A stretch of DNA of 64,000 nucleotides. It comes from Monosporascus cannonballus. Taxonomy: Eukaryota > Ascomycota > Sordariomycetes > Xylariales. The stretch spans positions 62,001-126,000 of the forward strand of contig QJNS01000113.1 of the NCBI GenBank assembly GCA_004154925.1, read 5' to 3'. This document shows, piece by piece, positions 1 through 11,647 of this stretch. Under the pieces are notes generated by a model. It saw nothing but the letters and a program-made list of their open reading frames with translations. It did not search any database and had not been told where the DNA came from. Both the position numbers and the translations under genes were made by a program. Position 1 is the stretch's first letter. Every line of letters begins with the position of its first letter.

Positions 1-837
1 ATATAAAATATTAGCTGAATAAAAAATCAATTCTTTAATTAAGTTAGTTATCCTTTACTAGTTAAAAACGGATATCAAATATATCGTTTGTTTTTTAAGC
101 GCCGTTATATAATAGTTTTTATATTAAAATCCTTTTGTAAAAAAGCTATATTTATATAAGTAATAAATAATTTGTTATTTTTTAATAAAGATATTCTTAA
201 AATGTAACTAATTTGCTATTCACTTATCTTGAAATACAAGTAATATCCGAAATAACGTTTAATTAAAAGATAATAAAAAGGTAAAGGATAATTTAAAAGC
301 TTATTCGATAAATGAATTAGCGGATTTCTTTTAAACAAAAACAATATCTTTATATAAAAGCTTAAATGAATCATGGAAAAACGAAAGTTCAGTAAGTAAT
401 TATTTTTAAAGATTAGCTTTTTATATATTCCTTCGTTTTAATAAATATAGCGCGAATTTATTTAATTTATCGTGATTTCGTTGAGATCGTTAAGATAAAC
501 TAGATCAATTAGATTAGTGGTCCGAATAAGACCAAATTCCGGGGTCCGAAGTTCACACGAGATTTGTTCGCGCTAGGGTCAAAGAGGGCCTTTATCTTAA
601 AAAAATTCTTAATTCGTAGCATTACATTATTATTATATTTTGTATTTCTGGAATTTTTTATTAGTTTTAATTTTTCGATATATTTTATTTTTGCCTAATG
701 GAATATATTATATACTTTGTATAACAATAAATTATAACGTTAATAATATATATGGCGAAAGAAATTTGTTACTAATATTGTATAACGGATTTAAAAGTGT
801 TCAAATATTTAATATAATATATATATAAATTTCAGCC
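1..837. other. A+T-rich stretch without a recognisable gene
   Basis: Strongly A+T-rich DNA with no supportable reading frame. A less eroded patch lies at about 480-600, where short runs such as ggtccg occur twice around gaataagacc. It may be the remnant of a short repeat, but I cannot assign it to any family seen elsewhere in the window. Confidence 0.6.
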
Positions 838-1188
838 ATATTTTATACGCTAAGTCAAATATATCAAGAACTATTATAGGATATAATTTGCCCGATAATT
901 ATCATATCTAATATTGTCACAGTCCTAAGTAGCACCTTATAGGTATATAGGGCAGAACAAGGCGGTCAGGGCTCGACCTGATAACGTTCCACTTTTAGTG
1001 GTGTAATAGCTAGACTCTTGTTCTTCTGCGCCATAACAAATATTTTCGAATAAAATAATTAATCTATAGTTTTCACGATTAGGATAGATTATATCCTAGT
1101 TCTATAACGCCTTACTTTAAAGCCGAATAGTTGCCGACAGGCTTCGACTATAATGAACTTTATACTGGCTGGCTGGTTCGGCAGGGTC
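838..1188. repeat. Unclassified direct repeat, copy 1, split by a 124-bp insertion
   Basis: This segment matches 1480-1690 in the same orientation. Shared landmarks are caaatatat near the start, attttcgaat in the middle, taaagc(c/t)ga near the end and a closing gctggct. The copies differ mostly by C/T and G/A changes, as RIP would produce. Copy 1 is interrupted by a 124-bp LTR-like element at 915-1038, and copy 2 preserves the empty site. The pair could be the remains of two LTRs or a local duplication. No coding is visible between them. Confidence 0.65.
915..1038 (+). mobile_element. 124-bp short LTR-like element, copy 1 (family S1)
   Basis: It begins TGTCACAG and ends ATAACA (TG...CA). It is flanked by perfect AATAT target duplications at 910-914 and 1039-1043. 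The second copy, at 45400-45523, has identical length. The sequence carries a TATATAGGG box about 40 bp in and a short stem (CCAC-TTTTA-GTGG) further on. It is much richer in G+C than its surroundings, consistent with being too short for efficient RIP. It is probably a solo LTR or a terminal-repeat-in-miniature type element. No internal region or full-length parent lies in the window. Orientation was chosen by the TATA-like box. Confidence 0.85.
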
Positions 1189-1479
1189 GAGAGGTTATAA
1201 TATTTAGTAAAAGTAAATTCCTATATATATAAGTCAACCATGTTTTATTCGATTATAATGATGAAATTTTCCAGTTTAAAAGATTAGCAGTTATCGCTAA
1301 GCGAATCAATCTTTAATTAGTTTTTCCCGGTTATATTTAGAGTTAATTTATAAAAACCGTATTTATTTAAAGATAAATATTATTAAGATGATTAGTTCAT
1401 AAAATATCACTAAATAAATTAATTTGGTAAAAATTAAATTTATATATTAATTTTATATATAACTTATTTACATTGAAGC

Positions 1480-1690
1480 TACGTTGTTGAAATTAGGCCA
1501 AATATATAGGGAATTATTAGACAATATAATTTACACGATAAATATTGTACTTAATATTTTCGAATATGAAAAGTAAATTATAGTTTTTACGGCTAAGATA
1601 AATTATACCTTTGTTTTATAAAGTTTTACTTTAAAGCTGAGCTGTTGCTAACAACCTTTTATTAAAATAGATTTAATGCTTGCTGGCTCT
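1480..1690. repeat. Unclassified direct repeat, copy 2 (uninterrupted)
   Basis: Partner of 838-1188. It reads through cttaatattttcgaat where copy 1 carries the 124-bp insertion and doubled AATAT, so it is a paralogous empty site. It is more A+T-rich than copy 1. Confidence 0.65.
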
Positions 1691-3082
1691 AGGATTTTTG
1701 TGATTTTTATATAAAAGAACTTTTCGAAAAGAAAAGACGTTTGATTTTATAAAACGAGTTATATTTTTAGTAAACCTGCAAGGAATAAAATTAAATTTTG
1801 ATATTATAGAGCAACATTTATTATATAAAACAATTACCTTTTCGAGCGAAAACAAAATAGAAAAAATTGTATTAATAGCCAATAAAACTATTCGTTAAAA
1901 AACGTTAAAGTAAAAAACGAAACAAAATGCGTTGATAATATATTTAAATACAATGAGCGGATTTATTAATAATCCATATATTTGTAAAGCGTAAATAATG
2001 TATATAGGGCTTATTTAATTAATATATTATATTAGCTAAACGCCAAGTTATAAATACAAAATATTAAAATAATATTTTACTTGTTTATATATGCCATTTG
2101 CTTATATAGTACGTTCTAATAATATATATGTTTATATTTACTGATAAATCTTAATAAAGTGTAATTATTACTAGAGCGTTATATAAATTAAAAAATTAAT
2201 AATGAAATATTATAAATGTTTTCGTTTATACGACATTTTTTATAACCTATATAGTAAAATACCTTTAAGGCATGTATATTATAAAAAGAATTTCTTATTT
2301 AAAATCTAGACTGTTTTTATAAGTTTCGCTTTTTTATTAAAAGGTACTATTTTTTTCAATGATTATATTATTAAAACGTGCTACAAAATATCTAAAATGT
2401 AATATTAAAAAGCTTTACAGAGTTCAGAAATATATATGTATAAAAAAGATTTAAAAAGAATTTAATATTATATTAAACAATAATAAATAATTATTATAAT
2501 TTAAGTTTATATATTTATAAACCGATTTATTTTTAAACAGTAGTTTGATACTTTTAAAATGACTTTAATAATTGTTATTAAGTTATTTTTACATTTTAAT
2601 TTTAATTGTTAATAATAAATTATTAAATACTAAAAGAAGAGTTTCATTTAATATTTGACTCTTAATATTGAATCAGATAAATTGTTGTGTTATATATTAC
2701 GTAGTATAATGTGATTTAATTTCAAACTCCGGATATTATAAAGCGGCAAATTAAATTATTTTATATTAAGTAGAAATAAAAGAATAAGTCTATAATTTAA
2801 TGATCAAATTTTAAAAGATATAAGAAATAATACATTTTTTATAGATAATATAAGTTAACCAGGTTTGTTTTAAAAAATATATATTATAAAATAAATTGAA
2901 AATTTAATTAATACATAATATATATAAAAAAATAAGAATGAGTTTAATCACTAATATAAACCTTTTTACTTATTTATAAATATGAAAATATATTTAAATG
3001 TAAAATTATAAAGCTAGCAACACGATAACTTATAAATTATACGGTGTATTAATATAGGAACATTTGTTATAAAGTAACCTCG
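1691..3082. other. A+T-rich stretch without a recognisable gene
   Basis: No gene, LTR or conserved motif is visible. Homopolymer-rich A+T sequence runs up to the left end of retroelement a, whose target duplication CCTCG is at 3078-3082. Confidence 0.6.
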
Positions 3083-3463
3083 TATAACGGCTAGGGGGTT
3101 TAACTAACTATTAAACCTTAGTCGTACGAGTTTATGTTAGCAGAAGTATCGTGGGAATCTGAGCAATAGATATAGTAATTATGTTACGTTTCGTAATATT
3201 AAAAGTGCCTTGGGTAATAAATTATTATTATAAGCTGAAATTATTTAAATTATGGAAATAATAAGCGTATATATATATTAATTTTTGTTATTATTATTTA
3301 TTTTTGTTTAGTTATGTTTAATAATTTTTTGTTAAACAGTTATTAAATGTTAATTAATCGTATTTAGCAGATTTTTGCTAAGCATTTATTACGTGACCCC
3401 GGGGGTGGTTCGTGTTATCCTCGTTAACCCTTTTCTAAGACCAGAGCTCGTCAGGTTATAATA
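3083..3463 (-). repeat. 3' LTR of element a
   Basis: 381 bp, the same length as the right LTR. On the plus strand it opens TATAACGGCT (RIPed TGTGACGGCT) and closes GGTTATAATA (RIPed GGTCGTAACA). The variable side carries ACGTGACCCCGGGGG at about 3391, which keeps the ACGTGA core seen in the other LTRs. Confidence 0.9.
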
Positions 3464-4307
3464 CGATTTCCCTTTTCCCAAAACTTTGCCCTTAAGATTT
3501 TATTTTTCCTAGTAAGTATTATAAGTTCCTTACGATGTCGGGTTATATTGTTAAAAGTTGTTATTAGATTCTTTTATTATTTGTCGGCAAAATTTGTTTT
3601 TTATTTTTGACATTTTTAGTTTTGAAGTTATGTCATGTTTTTTGTATTTTTCTAAAGGTTGGAAATACGAAATGATGGAAAACGTTTTAAAATGTAAGTG
3701 TCACGGCGCTGTACGTCTCTTGGGTTTCTGGAAGATATTCTGTTGTTGCACGAGGAAGAAAGAAGAGAGCTATCTAGTAAGCTCGTAGCGCTTACATATA
3801 TATAGCGAAACGGCGGCTTAAATAAGCCGCTTTGCTAGTGCCGTAACAGTAAGATTTACGTTAAACGTAAATATTTTTGCGATGGGACCGGCGTCCCTTT
3901 TTTCTTTTTAGAAAACATCCGTATCGAAAATTAACACCTAGAACGAAAGAACGTTTTCGTCGAAGAACGTTTTTTGGAATTGCAAAAATATTATTAACAA
4001 AAGATAAATAAAGTTATCGTACGTTTGATCCGTTTTCGGAAATAAAAAGTTTTTTTTTGGGTTTAAAAGGAATAAAAATAGTATAACGGGAATTGCAATC
4101 GTTCGAAAAATTGGAAAAGCAAAAGCGCTAAAAACAGGTTGTCGCCGAAGTTTCTATGGCCGTATTAGTTTTTCTGGTTAATCCCGTGGACTGGTTTGAT
4201 ATCGGTAATACCGATTAGTCTGTTGAAAATACCGATTAGGACGTAATTATTTTTAGTAATTCCGTTACTATTAATAAAAAATTTTAATCGGCGCTGGGCG
4301 TTAATAA
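3464..4307 (+). pseudogene. Antisense accessory ORF of element a: Zn2Cys6-like, split by an insertion
   Basis: This reading frame runs opposite to gag-pol, between the 3' LTR and the end of pol. The probable start is near 3534 (ATG-TCG-GGT-TAT). From 3636 it shows C, Y, Y, C spaced x2, x6, x8 (codons at 3636, 3645, 3666 and 3693), ending just before the 150-bp insertion at 3699. After the second GTAAG duplication the frame resumes with Y at 3857 and C at 3878, completing C-x2-C-x6-C-x8-C-x2-C-x6-C with three Cys intact and three RIPed to Tyr, followed by DGTGV. A Lys/Glu-rich helical stretch and a Trp/Asp-rich tail follow; the terminal stop is at about 4302-4307. Copies b and d show the same cluster. 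The role is unknown; the spacing is that of fungal Gal4-type zinc clusters, so DNA binding is a possible but unproven function. Confidence 0.7.
3699..3848 (+). mobile_element. 150-bp short LTR-like element, copy 1 (family S2)
   Basis: It starts TGTCACGGCG, ends GCCGTAACA and is flanked by perfect GTAAG duplications (3694-3698 and 3849-3853). It carries a TATATATAGCG box at about 3796-3808 and then a GCGGCTTAAATAAGCCGC stem-loop. A diverged 142-bp copy lies at 22941-23082. It is inserted in the antisense ORF of element a, directly after the fourth zinc-cluster ligand. No coding capacity. It is less RIPed than its host, as expected for a repeat well below the usual RIP length threshold. Confidence 0.88.
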
Positions 4308-7300
4308 AACGCTTGATAGGTTTTTAGGTATTTCCGAAATTAGGATGTTTTTTTTATTTGATTAGGTATTATGTAAATTTGTTTTATTTTTGCATATTTA
4401 TGACTTTTTTTTAATTCGATATTTATTTGTTTTTTATTTCCGTATTAATTTGCACCGAATGTACCTTAATTATATTTATTGCTAATTCGAATAAACAAAT
4501 GTAAGAAATTAAATGAAATTAAATTTTTTGTAGAAATTTAAATTAATAATTGTTTTTTAAGATTTTTTAGTGATTTTATATGGGCCGATATATTTAAAAT
4601 CGCTTTTTATTAGGTCGTTTTATTTAAATATTTTTGATAACGAAGAAAATCATTTCACCTTTTTCGAAAATTAATTTTTTTAACTTTTTTTAGTTATAAT
4701 ACTGATTTATTTAATTACGTACGAATTTTAATTCTCTTTTGGGTTTTTAGTAAAATTATTGTAATTATTTTAATATAAGGATTATGTTAACATTAATTGA
4801 ACTGTTATTACGTATTTTCTATAGTTTTTGGAATAAAATCGAAATTTACGTTCGTTAATATTATTTTAATATTTTCGTAATAGTTAATATTATTGCTTAA
4901 TTATGCGATTAACCATTTCGTAATTTAATTATTTTATTCGTAATTAATATAAGTTTATAAATAAATATTTACATTTTCATTTATTTACTCGGTCTATTTA
5001 TCCGTTTAAGATATAAATACGTTTAATAATATATGATTTAGACCGATTTATATTATTAGACCTCGTTAAAATTTAAATGCAAATATCGATTTTCTATTTA
5101 AAAAATGTTTTATTAATATTCCGAATATATTAAAAATATGTTTAAAAAATGTATCTTATTTGTTCGGCGTTTATGTTTTCACAATAGAATAAAAAATAAG
5201 GAGATTTCGTAAATTAATCGATAATTACGAAAATATTATTATACTATATTTCTGTAACTGGATATTTTAATATAGGAAATTTAATAATAAATTCGAATAT
5301 AACTAAATATTATAATCGTTTTACTATTAGTAATAATTATAATTTTCTGTATAGCTTATGTTATCGAATTTTTGTTTTGGCGCAAATATTGCATTATTCC
5401 ATAAGTTTTAATATTATTACTTTTATATTAAGAAAAAAATGTACGTTAAAGACCTTTTAAGATTTTGTAGATTCCTGAATATACGTATAATTAATGTTTA
5501 TATACGTTTTGTATTAAACCGTTTTGATATCTTTTTGGAATTTATATTTTGTTCGTTTTTTTGCGTTTTTGAAAAATTAGTGTTATATTGCCGGATTTTT
5601 TGACATATATTAAAATATATTTCCCGAATTATTATAATTTGTCGCGAGTAATAATATTTTTTTTAATAATATCGAAAATTGTATAATGAATTTTAATTAA
5701 TTTTTTCGAAGTTTGGTTATTGGCTTAAGTTATTTGCTTTGTTATTTTAAGCCTTTTTTATAGATAATAACGAAATTAAAGTTCGCCAGTTTTTTCGTAT
5801 AATAAAGTTATTATTTTATAAATGTTTTGGTCGTAATAAATCGGGTAAAATTTTGATAATCCGCATAAATTTTAACTTGGTACAAATTTCGTTTTAAAAA
5901 GTGTTTGGATTTTTAAAACGCCATAATAATAGCCATAAACCTTTTGTTTAGAATGCCGTAATATAATTCGGTTTTTTAATTTATACGAAAAAAATATAAT
6001 AGAGTATAATTTGCCTTAATTATTTCGTTATCCGATTATTACGTTTAATATGTAATCCGAAATATCGGTTTTTAATTTAACGAGATGTTTTAAATTGTAT
6101 ATAATTAATATTAACTTGTTAAAAACTATATTTTTAAGGTTTAAAAATATTTTTATTATATTCGGCATTTATTTAAATTCTTTTTGTTTTTCGTAAGGTT
6201 CGTTAAGAATATAGTTATTTTACTAAAACTTCGAATAAATGTTCTGGAATAATTTGCGAATCCCAAAAATATTTATATTTTTTAACCATTATTAATATTT
6301 GCTATTTTGTAATTAAAGCAATTTTTTAGGGTTTGGCCTGATATATTTTAAGATAATAATATATCCTAAATAATGTATTTCTTGTTTATAAAATTAATTT
6401 CTTTTTGCGTTAAAGAATAATATTTTATTTTATACAATTTAAATGTTTTTTAAAACCTATTTTGCCTATTTTTTTTGAAGAAATAAAAATGTCGTTAAAA
6501 TAATAAACGACGAAAATATCAAGTTATTTTCGTAATACATAATTTATTATTCCTTAAAAGGTTATTGGTACGTTCGAAAATTCTATTAGCGTAATTAAAC
6601 ATTTAAAAAATTATGTTTTGTCTTAAATGTTATTTATTATTTGTATTTTTTCTTAATTTTAATAAGGTTATATTTATTTTTGTAATGAAATATTATTAAT
6701 TATTTGGTTCCGTCAAATCAATTTTTTATTTCCGTAATGAAGGATATTAATATTTAAATCTTAATAATAATATTATTTAGATATCGATAATTTATTGTGA
6801 ATCTTCATTGTCTATTTATTTTAATACGAAAAACATTAGCTATTTTGTTAGTAATTTCGAAGATCGAATTTATTTTGTTTGTAACCGATTTTCCAGGTAT
6901 TTTTTTAAAAATGCGTAATTTATTTCCGTTAAAGTTATAAATAAAGTAAAATTGTATCGAAAACGTTTCCTTAAGAACTATTTTATAATTCTATTTGCTA
7001 TATTTTAATAATTTAGTATCCAAAGCTTTCTTAAAAAGGTACTTATATCTATAATATTATAGTAATATATTAAATAAAACTTCCGATTTTTAAAGCTGTT
7101 AATATTATTATTTTCAATCGTTATTTAATTATTTTAATTTCGTTTTCATAATAATAACGATACGTCATATTCTGTAATATTTATGTTTTTCTTGTGTTTT
7201 ATCGCTTTAAGTAATAAGGTTTTTGTCGTATTTTTATGCTTATATTCGTCGTTATTATCGATCGAAGATTAAGACTTTAATTTTTTTGATAGATTAATAA

Positions 7301-9590
7301 AGAGTAAAACGAATTTTACTTAATTAATTTCTTTATTACTTAAAATTCTGTATTAGCGTATTTATAGTAATCCCAAGACTATGTCGTAATTTTTAAATAA
7401 TACGATGTCGAAATTTATTAATTAGTATCGTCTTTAAATAAAAGTTTTAAGGTAATTAATTTTGCGTATACTTTTTCCCTTATCGTAAACGAATTTCTGA
7501 CTTTCTGTATTTGTCGTTATATAACGTTTTAATTTATATTTTTACAATAATTTAAATTTATTAACCATATACGGTACAATATAATTCTCGTCCAAAATTT
7601 AGTAATTTATAATTGCGGTATAATAATATGTTCTGATTCGTATATCCAAAATAATAAGGTTATTCAAGGTTTTTATCGAATTTTATTCATATTTTTTCGT
7701 TTAGCGCCTTAAGCTGGTATATTTGTCGTTATTGCCGGCATACTTTTCCTTCAAATTATATTAATTGTTCTTAGTTTTATCTTGAATATTTTATCCAATA
7801 ATTTATTTTTTTATATATATAATTGTATTCCAATATACGTCGTTTTAATTATGGTTTTAAAGACTTTTTACGAATTAACTTATCTTTTCCTTAATAGCGT
7901 TTTTGGAGGGATTTTTAATAAATGCTAACTGAAAATAAAGATCCATAATAAGTTTTTGATAATACCTTTTTTTATACGCTAGATTAATTTTTTTCCGTTT
8001 AATAATTATATTATCTATAATAACAGAAAAGGTTTTTTTGCGGGTATTGCTTTTTTTCGAGCCAGCCTTTTATTTCGGCCAGCTGTTAAACATCGTTTGG
8101 GACTATGGCTCGAAAATGTCGATATTATTATTCGTTATTGTTATTATGTCCGATACGGTTTCGAAAATTAAATTTTTCGTAATATATGGGTGTAATTCGT
8201 TCGTAAATATATTATTTTTATTTTTCGTAATTAAGATATTTTCGTTGTTAATAATATATGGTATGTATTTTGCTATATTAATTAAGGGCTCCGGGATAAA
8301 CATTTTTTGTCCAATGTTAATATTTACGTAATTATCTTTATAATGTTTCTTATCATGTTTCTAATACCTATTAAGCCAACTTTCTGGCTTTTCGTATTTC
8401 TTATTGGATTTGTCGCCGTGGAGGACCTGATATATATTTAGGTTAAATTATGTTGATAAATTTTCCTCCGTCCTTTTGGGGTTTTTTAGATTATTCTTTC
8501 GGTACAGGTTTTTAATTATTTTAATGGGGTTTTTTAGATATTTTATATCATGCTGCCTTATGTCCCATTTTCTTATAATTGTAATATTTGGTTTGGTTCT
8601 AATTTTTTTCATACGTAACTCCTAGTTCTATAAGTCCTGGTTTGTGTCGTAAAAATATTACTGCATCAAAAAACGTTGATATTGGCCATATATCGGGATT
8701 TGCTATTATTTTTTCTATTAATATCTTTAATACGTTATATATATTATTAATTATTAATTTTGATTTTTATAACGATAAAATTCGATAAATAATTAGGCCG
8801 ATTAAGCTTCAAAAATTCTTTTTAGATTTTTTTAGGCCGTTGAAAAATTTAGTTATTAATACTTTTTATCTCCAATTTAATTTAGCTGTTACTTAAATTA
8901 ACGTGTTTCCGTAACTAGATGCCGATTTTTTTCTCGTAATTACTCAATTTATATTTTTAAACTTTTATTTATTATTCCGAAAACTTTCGTTAATATTTAT
9001 TCGAATTATTCGTAATTACTGTAAATTTGCATTATTTTGGAGTTTCGTTTTTAGATTAATAAAATAACGTGCGTTTTTATAACGGATTCAAATTAAATAA
9101 TTGCGTTTTTGGTAAATCGTCCGATTGCAAACTTGATTCGTATAATAAGCGTAATTAGTCAAATAGGAAAATACGCGAAATATATTCGGTATTAAGTTAA
9201 AAATAATTATAATTTGGTTAAGGTTCCGTCGAAAAATTCTAATTTGGACGGTTTAAGAACTTGTTTTAATTTTTTGGTAAAATTTAATTAAATAACCTAA
9301 TTGGTTCGAAAAGATTTCCTAATTTCGGAAGTTTTTTTTCCTTAAGTTTTTGATAGGCGGCTTAAAAAGATATCGTAAAATTATTATTCATTTTTTAAGC
9401 TGGAAAATGCATTCGTTTATAATATCTAGACTTTAAAGAACCTTTTCGCGAAAAAAGCGAAGTTTTTCTTTTTCCTCCTCGGATTCTATTTTAATATCCG
9501 GGTAATTAAGGATTTGATAAATAGGTAATTCGGGTTGTTTACTAGTAAATATAACGTTAATCGATATTACTTAAAGTTTAACGGTATTAT
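4300..9590 (-). pseudogene. Element a gag-pol polyprotein remnant (lineage A gag)
   Basis: The frames run right to left. Aligning with copies b and d gives, in coding order: gag (about 9560-8600), a retroviral-type zinc knuckle near 8550-8590 reading N-Y-K-K-M-G-H-K-A after RIP, protease, reverse transcriptase with the catalytic box at 6491-6502 read as YFND (from YLDD by C-to-T and G-to-A), RNase H, integrase, and a chromodomain end at about 4300-4340. Every domain is crossed by RIP-type stops. The gag half matches copies c and g but not b, d, e, while pol matches all of them. No intact product is possible. Confidence 0.85.
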
Positions 9591-9609
9591 TACATAAAAG
9601 CTTTTAACG

Positions 9610-9990
9610 TATAACGGCTAAAGGGTTTAATTAATTATTAAACTATAATTATATAGGTTTATGTTAACAAAAGCATCGTAGGAATTTAAATAATAAATAT
9701 AATAATTACACTACGTTTCGTAATACTAAGGGTACTTTAAGTAACAAATTATTATTATAAGCTAAAGTTATTTAAAATATGGAAATAATAAGCGTATATA
9801 TATATTAGTTCTTATTATTATTACTTATGTCTGCTTAATTGTATTTAATAACTTTTTGTTAAGTAATTATTTAATGCTAATTAGTTATATTTAGCAGATT
9901 TTTGCTAAGCACTCATTACGTGACCCCGGGGGTGGTCCGTGTTATCCTGGTTGACCGTTTCCTGGGGCCAGAGCCCGTTAGGTCGTAACA
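9610..9990 (-). repeat. 5' LTR of element a
   Basis: 381 bp. On the plus strand it starts TATAACGGCT and ends GGTCGTAACA, directly followed by the CCTCG duplication. It is somewhat less eroded than the 3' LTR at its variable end (gtgaccccggggg, gggccagagcccg). Confidence 0.9.
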
Positions 9991-9995
9991 CCTCG

Positions 9996-11203
9996 ATATA
10001 TTAATAAATATAAATTGTTATTTAAAAAAATAATAAAAAACAATTCAATTGGAATAAAGTATACCTTTTAAAAATAAACAGTATACAAAAAGAGAAAGTA
10101 ATAAAAGCTTTATTACAATAAACTTTTAAGCATTACAACAAATTGCGAAAACTAATAAATAATAAAGAGGTTTTTAAGGAAAGAAAAAATAGTTTACAAA
10201 TAAATGTAAAAAATACATAATCTAACTGAAAGAATTTCGGCGTTAACAAATTATTACAGCTTTTAAAAATAATAAAGAATTATATAAGTAATAAAACTGC
10301 ACGTAGTTAGTCTAATATAACAACATAATTAATATCTTTTATATTTAACGAAAACCTTTAACGTATTAAACGTTGAAATAACTAATGTTTTATATTATAT
10401 AGCCAAATTACTAATCCGTTTTATTTCTTATATCATTCATATATTTAAGACATATGCTAGCCTCTTAGTAGCGACTAGGTTAAGGTTCAACTTCGATTTA
10501 AAACGATTAAACTTAAGTCGTCGAAACGGGGTTTTCGTAAATACTTATAAAGTAAAGCAATTTATTTATATATATATTAACCTTGTTGAGTTATCTGGCG
10601 ATAACTTGAAGTAATAAGGTTTATTAGTAAAGAGTTAATAATAAATTGGTGTTATAAAAAAGCACTTTAATATTTGTATATTTAACTCGTTTAAGCTAAT
10701 ATATTTATATATGTAGGCTTTCAAGGTCGCTGGTGTAACATTGTGACTATTTTTTAAAGTAAACTCAAAATCATTGCTTTTGGGAAAAGATATTTATATA
10801 AAGAAGTAGTGCCGAGACGTTATTTATATAAGTACGAGGAAGAACTTCAAAAGTATAAAGTATTAAAACTGCTAATCGTTAAGGTTATATAGCAGAACGG
10901 CTAATCTTTTTTCAGTTACTTATATTACCATTTAATTGATTTTGATAAGTTTTTAATTAATTTAATAGTGTTTATAAAAGTAAAAAATATTATGTAAAAA
11001 TATAGATATAATACAGCTGCGTTTAGTAATCGCGTAGTTATCGACTTAGTTATTAATATATATAAACTATTTACAAATTAATAGAGGACAATATATAAAT
11101 ATAATAAAATATATAAATATAATACAATATATATACATTTTACAATATATTCAATAACTTATTAAAGATTACCATGCTCTTACTTATAATTATATATTAG
11201 TGT
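9996..11203. other. A+T-rich spacer without a recognisable gene
   Basis: Low-complexity A+T-rich DNA between elements a and b, including a run built from repeated atataaatata-like units at about 11,085-11,135. A slightly richer patch lies at about 10,455-10,545. No LTR, coding motif or RNA gene was recognised. Confidence 0.6.
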
Positions 11204-11573
11204 TATGACGGCTAGGCGGTTTAACCAATTATTAAACCTTAAGTCGACGGGTTTATGTTAGCAGGAGTATCGTGGGAATCTAAGCAATAAATATAGTAAC
11301 GTATTACGTTTCGTAATGCCAAAGGTGTTTTGGGTAACGATATTATATTGCAAACTAAAGCTATCTAAATTATGGAAATAATAAGCGTATATATTTTTAT
11401 GAATTAATTAGATTTTTATTAGATCTTAACGTTATTAAAGATCTAATGCTATTAGATTCGGTTAATTTTATATAGATTTATTGGGATCTTGATGCCAAAA
11501 AAGATCCAAATTACGTAATTCTTTTTTGTGGGTTCGACCGTTTTCGTGGCCGATTTTGGGTTGGGTCGTAATA
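11204..11573 (-). repeat. 3' LTR of element b
   Basis: 370 bp, plus-strand start TATGACGGCT and end GGGTCGTAATA. The variable side contains several (t)agatct/(g)gatct units, a composition not shared with the other LTRs. Confidence 0.9.
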
Positions 11574-11647
11574 CGATTTCCCCTTTCCTAAGATCTTTAC
11601 CCTTAAAGATTTTCTTTCCTAATAAGTTATCTCCCTTTATTATAATA

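Larger units (their letters stand above)
3083..9990 (-). mobile_element. Chromovirus (Ty3/gypsy) copy a, RIP-inactivated, full length
   Basis: Two 381-bp LTRs (3083-3463 and 9610-9990) enclose gag-pol on the minus strand. Perfect CCTCG target duplications lie at 3078-3082 and 9991-9995. The element is 6908 bp including a 150-bp S2 insertion (3699-3848) plus its 5-bp duplication. The LTR in coding orientation starts TGTTACGACC and ends GCCGTTATA (from GCCGTCACA). RIP has introduced stops throughout. This copy belongs to the gag/LTR lineage I call A, with c and g; the LTR shows CTTAGTCGTACG where lineage B has CTTAAGTCGACG. Confidence 0.93.

Noticed and set aside
640..828. Short A+T-rich open frames (also 1673-1882, 8038-8331, 26299-26541, 29255-29443)
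   Set aside because: They are chance frames in RIPed DNA or frames on the wrong strand of gag-pol. They have Ile/Phe/Asn/Lys-dominated composition, no motif and no conservation between retroelement copies in that frame.
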